From assembly GCA_016213865.1 (NCBI GenBank), contig JACQZL010000093.1:1-6716 (forward strand): 6,716 nucleotides of DNA, written 5' to 3'. The DNA is from Candidatus Rifleibacteriota bacterium (lineage in GTDB: Bacteria > UBP17 > UBA6191 > JACPRK01). Under the pieces are notes generated by a model, which did not search any database, was not told the DNA's origin, and saw nothing but the letters and a program-made list of their open reading frames with translations. Below are positions 1 through 5,684 of the stretch, one piece after another. A program made the position numbers and the translations under genes. Every line of letters starts with the position of its first letter. The stretch's first letter is position 1.

Positions 1-713
1 AACTCGCGGCGCTGCCGGCCGACGCCGTGACCAACTCCTTCGGCTGCGGCAACCCGGTCGCCTTCAGCGAGATCCAGCCCGGCCAGACCGTGCTCGACCT
101 GGGCTCGGGCGCGGGTATCGACCTGTTCCTGGCGGCCGACAAGGTGGGCCCCAGCGGCAGGGTGATCGGCGTGGACATGACCGACGCGATGATCGAGCGC
201 GCGCGGGCCAACGCCGCCGCGGGCGGATATCTCAACGTCGAGGTTCGCAAGGGCGTCATCGAGGAGCTGCCGGTCGAGGACGGCTCCGTCGACTGGATCA
301 TCTCCAACTGCGTCATCAACCTCTCGCCGGACAAGCCGCGTGTCTTCGCGGAGATCGCCCGTGTGCTCAAGCCGGGCGGCCGGATGCTGGTCTCGGACAT
401 CGTCGCTTCGGGGCTTCCGGAAGAGGTCTTGAAGGATCCGGCGCTCTACTGCTCGTGCATCTCCGGCGCCATCTCGCTCGAGGCCTATCTGGGCGGCCTC
501 AGGGCCGCGGGCCTGGTCGAGGTGGCGGTGCGAGACCGCCTCACTTACGACGCGCCGCAGCTCGAGGCGTTCTTCAAGTCGGAGCTGCCTGAGGCGCAAA
601 CCTGCTGCTCGAGCAGCCTATCCAACGATCCGGCGAGGCTGCGCGAAGTGGCCGTGTCGATGGTGGGCCGCATCGAAAGCGTCCGGGTCCACGCCCGCAA
701 GCCCACCGCCTGA
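1..713 (+). CDS. arsM: Arsenite S-adenosylmethionine methyltransferase (ArsM), 5' end missing
   Basis: Cytosolic enzyme of the ArsM family, which methylates As(III) with SAM to mono-, di- and trimethyl arsenicals. The reading frame is open from base 3, so the N-terminus lies outside the window; 236 residues are visible. The GTG at 27 falls inside the conserved SFGCGNP block and is not a real start. Visible residues (counted from base 3): the cysteine of SFGCGNP at 15; SAM-binding motif [12 protein letters not shown], near 30-40; an acidic GVDMTDAM strand end near 56-63; the family signature [14 protein letters not shown] near 101-114; a second cysteine site YCSCISGA near 149-156, matching the As(III)-binding cysteine region; and a C-terminal TCCSSS near 200-205. 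The combination SFGCGNP + SNCVINL + CISGA separates ArsM from generic SAM methyltransferases such as UbiE. It converges on the thioesterase and acr3 genes. An upstream arsR is common for arsM but cannot be seen here. Confidence 0.93.
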   Translation, partial: LAALPADAVTNSFGCGNPVAFSEIQPGQTVLDLGSGAGIDLFLAADKVGPSGRVIGVDMTDAMIERARANAAAGGYLNVEVRKGVIEELPVEDGSVDWIISNCVINLSPDKPRVFAEIARVLKPGGRMLVSDIVASGLPEEVLKDPALYCSCISGAISLEAYLGGLRAAGLVEVAVRDRLTYDAPQLEAFFKSELPEAQTCCSSSLSNDPARLREVAVSMVGRIESVRVHARKPTA

Positions 714-763
714 GCGGTCTCTCGCCGCAACCTCCGTCCGGCCCTGCGCCGCATCGCGCTCCA

Positions 764-796
764 GCCCCTCGCCTTCGACCGGCCGGCGAGCCGGGC
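764..796. terminator. GC-rich hairpin between convergent genes, candidate bidirectional terminator
   Basis: Between the stop of arsM (713) and the stop of the thioesterase (809, opposite strand). GCCCCTCGCC (764-773) pairs with GGCGAG (785-790) and GGGC (793-796), giving ten base pairs with a two-base bulge (CC, 791-792) and an 11-base loop. There is no clear T-run on either side, so it is not a textbook Rho-independent terminator. Its place between two convergent genes is what suggests a role. The remainder of the 95-base gap shows nothing else. Confidence 0.42.
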
Positions 797-808
797 GGCA
801 CCCGCGTT

Positions 809-1291
809 CTACGGCAGGGCCGGCTTTCGCAGGGCCAGCCGATGCTCGCGGCGGGCGCGGGCCTCGTCGTGGCGCCGGCGCTCCTCGCCCGTCTCGGGCA
901 ACACCGGCGGCACCTCTCTCGGCTGCCCGCTCCCGTCGACGGCCACGAAGGTGAGATAGGCCGTGCAGGCGTGCTCTCGCCGGCCGGTCAGTGGATCCTC
1001 CGACTCGACGCGAACACCGATCTCCATCGAGCAACGGCCCGTGAAGTTCACGGACGACTTCAGAATCACCAGATGGCCGAGCTGGATCTTCGAGACGAAG
1101 TTGACGGCATCGATGCCGGCGGTGACGACCGATTCCCGGGCGTGCCGGACGGCCGATATGGCGGCCGCCAGGTCGATCCACGCCATCACCTGGCCACCGA
1201 AAGCGGTGCCGTGCGGGTTGGCGTCCCCCGGCATCACCAGATGGGTCGTCTCATGAACCGACTCCCGGACCGTCTTGCCTCGAAGCGTCAT
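809..1291 (-). CDS. Hotdog-fold acyl-CoA thioesterase (YciA/ACOT-like)
   Basis: 160-residue single-domain thioesterase expected to hydrolyse acyl-CoA to free acid and CoA in the cytosol. The signature is near the N-terminus: MPGDANPHGTAFGG (20-33) followed by QVMAWIDLAAAISA (34-47). The Asn near 25 and Asp at 40 match the catalytic pair of the ACOT/YciA hotdog family. The later HLVILKSSVNFTGRCSMEIGV (from 73) and the THLVM opening are also typical. The C-terminal 30 residues are Arg/Glu-rich and probably outside the fold. Start choice: a GTG at 1303 is in frame, but it overlaps a near-perfect Shine-Dalgarno AGGAGGTGA (1308-1300), which sits 8 bases before the ATG at 1291, so the ATG is preferred. 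It lies 68 bases downstream of acr3 on the same strand and may be co-transcribed or have its own weak promoter. Substrate and any link to arsenic are unknown; it may simply be a housekeeping neighbour. Confidence 0.9.
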   Translation of the reverse strand: MTLRGKTVRESVHETTHLVMPGDANPHGTAFGGQVMAWIDLAAAISAVRHARESVVTAGIDAVNFVSKIQLGHLVILKSSVNFTGRCSMEIGVRVESEDPLTGRREHACTAYLTFVAVDGSGQPREVPPVLPETGEERRRHDEARARREHRLALRKPALP

Positions 1292-1320
1292 CTGCGTCGT
1301 CACCTCCTGGTCGAGCGCGC

Positions 1321-1350
1321 ATCATACAACGGGTCGGAACTCCAAGTTGA
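1321..1350 (-). promoter_or_regulatory. Weak promoter candidate for the thioesterase gene
   Basis: On the - strand, TATGAT (1326-1321) is a five-of-six match to the -10 consensus in otherwise GC-rich DNA. A poor -35-like TCAACT (1350-1345, three of six) lies 18 bases upstream. Transcription would begin near 1314, about 20 bases before the ATG at 1291 and just ahead of the Shine-Dalgarno. The -35 is weak and the -10 could be chance. Confidence 0.25.
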
Positions 1351-1359
1351 CGGCCGACC
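1332..1359 (-). terminator. Nested hairpin directly after the acr3 stop codon
   Basis: GGTCGG (1332-1337) pairs with CCGACC (1354-1359), and inside it AACT (1338-1341) pairs with AGTT (1345-1348) around a three-base loop. The structure begins at the base after the acr3 TGA. On the transcript it is followed by a sequence with few U residues, so it could act as a weak terminator, a 3'-end protector or an attenuator between acr3 and the thioesterase gene. Confidence 0.35.
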
Positions 1360-2454
1360 TCAGGCTTCCTGCGCTCTCGTCGGCTCGCCGCAGCAGGTCG
1401 CGCCCTGGAAGTACCGCCGCCGGATCCAGAGTGAAACGTTCACCAAGCCGATCAGCACTGGCACCTCCACCAGAGGGCCTATGACCGCGGCAAAGGCTGC
1501 CCCGTGATGGATGCCGAAGGTCGCCACGGCGACAGCGATGGCAAGCTCGAAATTGTTCGAGGCGGCCGTGAACGACAGCGTGGCCGACTGGCCGTAATTC
1601 GCGCCGGCCTTGCCGCTGAGCCAGAAGGAGGCGAGGAACATTGTCACAAAGTAGATGAGCAGCGGGATGGCGATGCGCACCACGTCGAAGGGAAGCTGCA
1701 CGATCTTCTCGCCCTTGATGCTGAACATCACGACGATCGTGAACAGCAGGGCGATCAGCGTGATCGGGCTGATCCGGGGGATGAACCGATTGTGGTACCA
1801 ATCGTCACCCTTGGCGCCTCTCAGGACCAACCGAGTGATCAGACCCGCCAAGAACGGGATGCCCAAGTAGATGAACACACTCTCGGCGATCTGACCGATG
1901 GTGATGTTCACCACCGCGCCCGAGAGCCCCAGCCAGCCCGGCAGGACCGTGATGAAGAGCCAGGCATAGACCGAGAAGAAGAGCACCTGGAAGATCGAGT
2001 TGAAGGCCACCAGCCCGGCGCAGTACTCCGTATCGCCCTCGGCCAGCTCGTTCCAGACGATGACCATGGCGATGCACCGCGCGAGGCCGATCATGATCAG
2101 ACCGACCATGTACTCCGGCCTGTCGCGCAGGAACACGACGGCCAGCACGAACATCAGGATGGGCCCCATGATCCAGTTCTGCACCAGCGACAACCCCAGC
2201 ACCCGGGTGTTGCGGAAGACCTTGCCCAATTCCTCGTAGCGGACCTTGGCCAGCGGCGGATACATCATCAGGATCAGTCCGGCGGCGATCGGAATCGACG
2301 TCGTCCCGATGCTCATCTTCTCGATCAAGGAGACCACCCCGGGCACGAGATAGCCCACTCCCACGCCTATCCCCATCGCGAGAAAGATCCACAGGGTCAG
2401 GTACCGGTCCAGGAACGATAGTCTGCCGGCAACGCCGGCTTCAGGCTGCGACAT
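1360..2454 (-). CDS. acr3: ACR3-family arsenite efflux transporter
   Basis: 364-residue inner-membrane permease of the ACR3 family (bile/arsenite/riboflavin transporter superfamily), which exports As(III), and in some members Sb(III), using the proton motive force. About ten hydrophobic segments are visible, starting with [20 protein letters not shown] (19-38). Family hallmarks: [13 protein letters not shown] (63-75), QNWIMGP (92-98), [16 protein letters not shown] (123-138) with Cys127, LVAFNSIFQ (148-156), and [16 protein letters not shown] (300-315) with Glu303, then [12 protein letters not shown] (324-335). Cys127 and Glu303 match the cysteine and glutamate known to be essential in characterised ACR3 (129 and 305 in the Alkaliphilus protein). 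The length is normal. The ATG at 2454 has GGAGG (2469-2465) ten bases upstream. An odd Cys-Cys pair (354-355) lies in the cytosolic or terminal tail. It is preceded by a strong promoter with dyads, which suggests control by an ArsR-type repressor not encoded here. Confidence 0.96.
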   Translation of the reverse strand: MSQPEAGVAGRLSFLDRYLTLWIFLAMGIGVGVGYLVPGVVSLIEKMSIGTTSIPIAAGLILMMYPPLAKVRYEELGKVFRNTRVLGLSLVQNWIMGPILMFVLAVVFLRDRPEYMVGLIMIGLARCIAMVIVWNELAEGDTEYCAGLVAFNSIFQVLFFSVYAWLFITVLPGWLGLSGAVVNITIGQIAESVFIYLGIPFLAGLITRLVLRGAKGDDWYHNRFIPRISPITLIALLFTIVVMFSIKGEKIVQLPFDVVRIAIPLLIYFVTMFLASFWLSGKAGANYGQSATLSFTAASNNFELAIAVAVATFGIHHGAAFAAVIGPLVEVPVLIGLVNVSLWIRRRYFQGATCCGEPTRAQEA

Positions 2455-2534
2455 CTCTGGTGAACCTCCGAGAAGCAGGACCGCGCGGCTCGAGACCGGG
2501 CGGCCTCGGGGCGACGGACAGTTGCGCCACCCCA

Positions 2535-2547
2535 GATCGTGTCGATC
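2535..2547. promoter_or_regulatory. Dyad over the acr3 -10/start region, candidate repressor operator
   Basis: GATCG (2535-2539) and CGATC (2543-2547) form a perfect 5+5 inverted repeat around a three-base centre. It overlaps the -10 box and the expected transcription start of acr3, which is where a repressor such as ArsR would block initiation. The sequence does not obviously match a specific published ArsR site, so the identity of the binding protein is inference. Confidence 0.4.
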
Positions 2548-2573
2548 GTATGGTCATGTGGCCATCTTGTCAA
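2545..2573 (-). promoter_or_regulatory. Sigma-70-type promoter for acr3
   Basis: On the - strand, TTGACA (2573-2568) is a perfect -35 box. It is followed after exactly 17 bases by TACGAT (2550-2545), a good -10 box. Transcription is expected to begin near 2538, leaving a leader of about 84 bases to the acr3 ATG. The surrounding DNA is GC-rich, so such a match by chance is unlikely. The spacer itself holds an imperfect 14-base dyad (2551-2564, TGG-CA--TG-CCA pattern). Confidence 0.75.
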
Positions 2574-2598
2574 CACAGCACTCGCCGGCCGTCCACCA

Positions 2599-2625
2599 GC
2601 CGCACTGCCGCCGGGCTCGTGCGGC
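2599..2625 (-). terminator. Hairpin downstream of the MFS gene, candidate terminator
   Basis: GCCGCAC (2599-2605) pairs perfectly with GTGCGGC (2619-2625), leaving a 13-base loop. It lies about 60 bases after the stop of the MFS gene and ahead of the acr3 promoter. No U-run follows on the transcript, so if it terminates, it would do so poorly or with help from Rho. A GC-rich palindrome, CGGCCGGCCG, follows at its right edge. Confidence 0.3.
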
Positions 2626-2683
2626 CGGCCGGGACCTCCGGCGAAGGCACCAAGGCCCTGCCGTCTCGTGCTCGACGCGGGCT

Positions 2684-4165
2684 TCAACCCGCCGACGCGC
2701 GAGCGGCCGCTTTCTTCGCCTCGGTCTCCTCGAGGTACTTGCGCGTGGCGGCGGGCAGTTCGTGCCAGAGCTTGAGGGCCAGGCACGCGCCCAGGAGCGC
2801 GAACGGGGCCAGAAAGGCGGGCCACCAGAGCCAGCTTCGGCCGACCAGGTAGCCCAGGCTGACGGACTGCAAGCCGCTGCCCAGATAGACGAAGCCGTCC
2901 ACGATGCCCGAACAGGTGGCGGTCGCCTTCCGTCCTCCGAAATCGGCCGCGGCGGTGCCGGACATCAGCGAGTGAACGCCGATCACCGCCATGGAGATCA
3001 GCAGGGCCGCAGCGGCCACCATCGGCGGAGAAGAGAAGATGTACGCCGTCATCAGAAGGGTCATCACGAACATGAAGCCGCACAGCAGCGCCGCCGGAGG
3101 GCCCCGCCTGGACTGGAACACCTTGTCGGAGAGCAGGCCGCCCAGGAAACCGCCGAGGATGCCGAAGACACACAGCAAACCGCCCCAGTTGTCGATGACG
3201 AAGCGGGCGCCGGGTTGAGGGACCTCGAAGGCGAACACCTTGTACCACTGCATCACGCCGTTCCGCAGAACGCCGGAGGTCAGCTCCACGGCTGCGATCA
3301 TGAGCATCAGCGGGTTGTTGAAGACGCGCTTGAGCAGGTCGGTGGTCGACAGCTCCACGTGCATCTCCCCGGAGGAAGCGTCGTGAGTGTCGAAGTGTTC
3401 GAACCCGGCCTCCTCAGGCGTGTCGCGGATCGAGAACCAGTCGATCGCCACCCACGCCAGCAGAATCGCCGCTGGGATGAAGAAGACCGCCCAGGTGGCG
3501 TCGATCGTCGACCCCTCGGTCGCGAACGCCTGCCGGATGCCCTGGTGCAGCCAGCCCGAGCTTGCCGCCGGCGAGGCCTTGGTCATCTGCAGGATGGTCT
3601 CGCCCCAGTCGTAAGCGAAGTAGACCCCGATCGAGATCAACGTGCCGAAGATGGCGCCGAAGACTCCCCGTTCTCGAACGTGGAACCAGTAGGCCTTGAC
3701 CTTGATGATCGAGACCGCGCCATAGCTCTGGAAGTACATGTTCACCGCGTAGAGGATCGAGAAGGCGACGACGAGACGGACCTGCAGATGGCCGTTCAAG
3801 ACCAGATAGGTCACCACGCCCATCAGGATGTTGGCGAGCGCCGAGCCGCCCGCGGCGATCAACATGCCCCTCTTGCCGCCGAGCTTGTTGTCGACCAGCG
3901 GCCCATTCACCAGGAACGACAGGGCATACGTCCAGGTGCCGATCGCGAAGATCCACCCGAACTCTTCCTTGGTCATCAGCGAGCCGAGCGCGTTCTTCGA
4001 GACGATCAGGTTGTAGCGCCCCATGTAGAGGAACGCATAGGTCATGCCCAGCGGAAACCAGTTGAAGAATCGCCGCATCATGAACCATCGACCGTGCTTC
4101 AACGGATTGTTCCGGAAGTAGAGGGCGATGGTCGCCAGCAGGCAGAGGAGAACGATTGCGAACAT
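2684..4165 (-). CDS. MFS transporter of the organophosphate:phosphate antiporter (GlpT/UhpT-like) family
   Basis: 493-residue inner-membrane transporter. Segments line up with E. coli GlpT: LYMGRYNL (47-53; GlpT YYLVRKNF), NGPLVDNKLGGKRG (87-100, MFS loop 2-3), YWFHVRERG (159-167), SIRDTPEEAGF (245-255; GlpT MMRDTPQSCGL), GVLRNGVMQW (298-307; GlpT YLLRYGILDW), and GFLGGLLSDKVFQSRRG (339-355). Arg50 and Arg301 match the two arginines that bind the substrate phosphate in GlpT (45 and 269), so a phosphate- or arsenate-bearing substrate is likely. GlpT's central histidine is not evident. An extra hydrophobic stretch (2-17) precedes the first family helix. The C-terminus is Lys/Ala-rich. The start has no close Shine-Dalgarno (only GGAG 14 bases away), suggesting translational coupling to the PstS-like gene 21 bases upstream. 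It could import glycerol-3-phosphate-like compounds, sense them (UhpC-like), or export an arseno-organophosphate as ArsJ does; the last is inference. Confidence 0.88.
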   Translation of the reverse strand: MFAIVLLCLLATIALYFRNNPLKHGRWFMMRRFFNWFPLGMTYAFLYMGRYNLIVSKNALGSLMTKEEFGWIFAIGTWTYALSFLVNGPLVDNKLGGKRGMLIAAGGSALANILMGVVTYLVLNGHLQVRLVVAFSILYAVNMYFQSYGAVSIIKVKAYWFHVRERGVFGAIFGTLISIGVYFAYDWGETILQMTKASPAASSGWLHQGIRQAFATEGSTIDATWAVFFIPAAILLAWVAIDWFSIRDTPEEAGFEHFDTHDASSGEMHVELSTTDLLKRVFNNPLMLMIAAVELTSGVLRNGVMQWYKVFAFEVPQPGARFVIDNWGGLLCVFGILGGFLGGLLSDKVFQSRRGPPAALLCGFMFVMTLLMTAYIFSSPPMVAAAALLISMAVIGVHSLMSGTAAADFGGRKATATCSGIVDGFVYLGSGLQSVSLGYLVGRSWLWWPAFLAPFALLGACLALKLWHELPAATRKYLEETEAKKAAARASAG

Positions 4166-4186
4166 GTTTGGGGGAGGACTCCACGC

Positions 4187-5107
4187 TCACCAGTCGGGCA
4201 TGATGACCGGCTGGTCCGGATCGTTTCGGGCGGTTCGCGTCGACGGCGCCGGGGCAAAGCCCGCCTCGGCGAGGAGCTGTCGACCCCGCTTGCTTTCGGC
4301 GAACTCGCGAAAGTACTCCGCGGCTCGGGGCGCCGCCGTATCGAGGTACATGTACAACGGCCGCAACATCGGATACTGGCCCGAGAGCGCCGCTTCCACC
4401 GACGGTTTCAGAGGCGTCTTCGAAAACCTGCTCTGGATGGCCAAAGACTTGACCCCCGGGGCCGGATCGGTGGAGAGCAGGTAGCCGATCGCGCCCGGGT
4501 CGGCCTGGACGGCGGCATCGATCGCCGCCGTGTCGCCGGCGACGACGACCCCCTGGCCCTGGCCGTGCCGATTCGGCTCGAACCTCATGGAGACTTCCTT
4601 CTCGAAGAAGAGATCGAGATCGCCCGGAAGCGTCTTCCGGTAGACACAGACGATGGGCAACTTTGGCCCCCCGACCTCGGACCAGTCCTGGAGGCGGCGC
4701 GAGAAGATCTCCCCTACCTGCTCCAGCGTCAGGCTCGAGACGGGGTTCCGCGGATTCACCAGGACCTGGTAGATGCCGAAGCCGATCAGGACTTCATGGA
4801 TCTCGCGTCCCCGGGACTGGCCGACGAGGAACTCGTTGAGCGACATCCTCCGGGAGCTCACGACGAGATCGAGCTGTCCCTCGAGCAACTGCTCGATCGC
4901 CGTGGTCGAGCCGGTGACCGAAAGGCTGGCGTCGAAAGGGCGCGGCAGCTTGACGATCTGGTCGAGCCAGCTTCTCACGGCTGGCGCCGGGATGGTCGAG
5001 GTCGCGAGGCGCAGAGTCTCCGGCCCCGGCTGACCGCAACCCGTCATCGGGAGCACGGTGACACAGCCGACGACGAGACCGAGCCAGGCACCAAGTGGAG
5101 TTCGCAT
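4187..5107 (-). CDS. PstS-like phosphate-binding periplasmic lipoprotein
   Basis: 306-residue solute-binding protein of the PstS/PBP-like family. Residues 1-24 form a lipoprotein signal: MRTPLGAW, a hydrophobic core, then LPMTGC with the lipidated Cys at 24 (Met at -3 is unusual). Family features follow: ATSTIPAPAV (35-44), TGSTTAIEQLLEG (65-77), DLVVSSRRM (80-88), VNPRNPVSSLTLEQVGEIF (117-135), a DWSEVGG loop (141-147), GAIGYL (205-210) and YPMLRPLYMYL (245-255). These cover most of the anion-binding positions of PstS, but the usual R-x(3)-SGT loop reads YRKTLPGDLDLFFEK (156-170), so the Ser-Gly-Thr ligands are missing. Start: the ATG at 5107 follows GGGAG (5117-5113) by five bases and opens directly on the signal peptide; an in-frame ATG at 5179 would bury the signal behind 24 extra residues. 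No pstC, pstA or pstB is present. The next gene is the OPA-family transporter, 21 bases on. Confidence 0.87.
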   Translation of the reverse strand: MRTPLGAWLGLVVGCVTVLPMTGCGQPGPETLRLATSTIPAPAVRSWLDQIVKLPRPFDASLSVTGSTTAIEQLLEGQLDLVVSSRRMSLNEFLVGQSRGREIHEVLIGFGIYQVLVNPRNPVSSLTLEQVGEIFSRRLQDWSEVGGPKLPIVCVYRKTLPGDLDLFFEKEVSMRFEPNRHGQGQGVVVAGDTAAIDAAVQADPGAIGYLLSTDPAPGVKSLAIQSRFSKTPLKPSVEAALSGQYPMLRPLYMYLDTAAPRAAEYFREFAESKRGRQLLAEAGFAPAPSTRTARNDPDQPVIMPDW

Positions 5108-5401
5108 GCGTTCTCCCTTCCGGAGAGGTCGAGGTCCGTCCTGGCCGCCGGTTCCGCCCCCGAGTACCAGGAGGCCCAAGGGCGAGTCCGGCCGGAACAG
5201 GCTGCCGCCGGTCCTTGCGCGCGAACTCGGAGGTGAGGACGGGCCTCGCCGCGCCCTATTCTAAACCATCGAGGCGTGCGCGGGAGTCAAACCTGCCGGC
5301 AGGGCGCCCGCTGGGCTTCACTCCAGACCGCTCTTCCGGCCAGCCCCAAACCGCCAGCCGTTCCTCGCGCCGGCGGCTCTTGGAGCGGACCCTTTTGCGG
5401 G
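5108..5401. other. 294-base gene-free gap between the thioredoxin and PstS-like genes
   Basis: No convincing coding frame is seen here on either strand. It contains the 3' flank of the permease-thioredoxin unit and the leader of the PstS-like unit. Visible elements are a small hairpin over the thioredoxin stop codon (GACCC 5388-5392 with GGGTC 5399-5403), a GC palindrome CCTGCCGGCAGG (5292-5303) next to GGGCGCCC (5302-5309), and a weak promoter candidate at 5258-5290. The remainder is unstructured to the eye. Confidence 0.5.
5258..5290 (-). promoter_or_regulatory. Weak promoter candidate for the PstS-like/MFS unit
   Basis: On the - strand, TTGACT (5290-5285) is a five-of-six -35 match and TAGAAT (5263-5258) a five-of-six -10 match in the most AT-rich patch of this gap. 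The spacer is 21 bases, longer than the usual 16-18, so either the pairing is wrong or the promoter needs an activator. Transcription would begin near 5251, leaving a leader of about 144 bases. A 12-base perfect palindrome (5292-5303) abuts the -35 box. Confidence 0.3.
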
Positions 5402-5638
5402 TCACCCCAGCAGCGTCTTCAGCTCCTCGACCGACGGGACCCGGCCCACGACCTTCACGATGCCGTCGACGGCCAGCGCCGGAGTCATCATCACGCCGAA
5501 CTTCATCATCTCGGCAATGTCAGTGACCTTCTCCAGCCGGTAGTCGAGACCGAGTTCCTTCGCGACCTGTTCGGTGGCTTCGGCGAGCTTGGTGCACTTG
5601 TGGCACCCCGGACCCAGGACCTGCAGCAATCGGGACAT
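5402..5638 (-). CDS. Small thioredoxin-fold CxxC protein (redox-active disulfide protein type)
   Basis: 78-residue single thioredoxin-fold domain of the small MTH895/TM0996-like type, with no signal peptide and so cytosolic. It opens with a beta strand, MSRLLQVLGPGCHKC, giving the CxxC motif as Cys-His-Lys-Cys (12-15). It carries the cis-proline element MMTPALAVDG (50-59) and ends with a short helix, PSVEELKTLL. Such proteins are often encoded beside PF03773 permeases, as here, and may reduce or hand over a thiol-reactive cargo (As(III), methyl-As(III), heavy metal); that role is inference. The ATG at 5638 follows GGAGG (5650-5646) by seven bases. It lies 46 bases downstream of the permease and is likely co-transcribed with it. 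The stop codon sits in a small hairpin. Confidence 0.9.
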   Translation of the reverse strand: MSRLLQVLGPGCHKCTKLAEATEQVAKELGLDYRLEKVTDIAEMMKFGVMMTPALAVDGIVKVVGRVPSVEELKTLLG

Positions 5639-5659
5639 GCGGATGCCTCCAGGGACGGG

Positions 5660-5673
5660 CCTCCCGAGGGAGG
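5660..5673. other. Short hairpin in the permease-thioredoxin spacer
   Basis: CCTCC (5660-5664) pairs with GGAGG (5669-5673) around a four-base loop, between the permease stop and the thioredoxin Shine-Dalgarno. On the transcript it lies about ten bases upstream of the ribosome binding site. It could tune translation or mark an RNA processing site, or mean nothing. Confidence 0.2.
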
Positions 5674-5684
5674 TGTGTGAAACG

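Noticed and set aside
27..29. GTG at 27 as arsM start, and the similar GTG at 6695 as permease start
   Set aside because: Both fall inside conserved family blocks (SFGCGNP region; CSCSVLPMFAG region) and the frames stay open to the window edges, so both genes are truncated by the window.
618..1181. - strand frame (187 codons) overlapping arsM and the thioesterase
   Set aside because: Arg/Gly/Ala-rich shadow running through the gap and through both real genes in the wrong frame.
1292..1303. GTG at 1303 as thioesterase start
   Set aside because: The GTG is part of the Shine-Dalgarno AGGAGGTGA that serves the ATG at 1291, and the four extra residues are not part of the fold.
842..1507. + strand open frame (221 codons) antisense to the thioesterase and the end of acr3
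   Set aside because: No domain, no Shine-Dalgarno noticed, and it spans two real genes on the other strand.
1504..2421. + strand open frame (305 codons) antisense to acr3
   Set aside because: Product is a polar, His/Asp/Gln/Arg-rich string with no fold signature. It lies entirely over the acr3 gene, whose family match is clear.
2684..4165. MFS gene as arsJ itself
   Set aside because: The sequence follows GlpT-type OPA signatures (RDTPEEAGF, LRNGVMQW, SDKVF) and is longer than ArsJ, and no gapdh partner is present. Only a functional parallel is proposed.
5108..5179. In-frame ATG at 5179 as start of the PstS-like gene
   Set aside because: It would put 24 residues, Gly-rich then charged, before a clean lipoprotein signal peptide. 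The ATG at 5107 has a well-spaced Shine-Dalgarno.
2522..5236. Very long + strand open frame (904 codons) antisense to the MFS and PstS-like genes
   Set aside because: Its product is low-complexity and rich in Arg, Asp, Gln, Glu and His with no recognisable domain. It mirrors two well-supported genes on the - strand. In GC-rich DNA such antisense frames arise because stop codons are rare.
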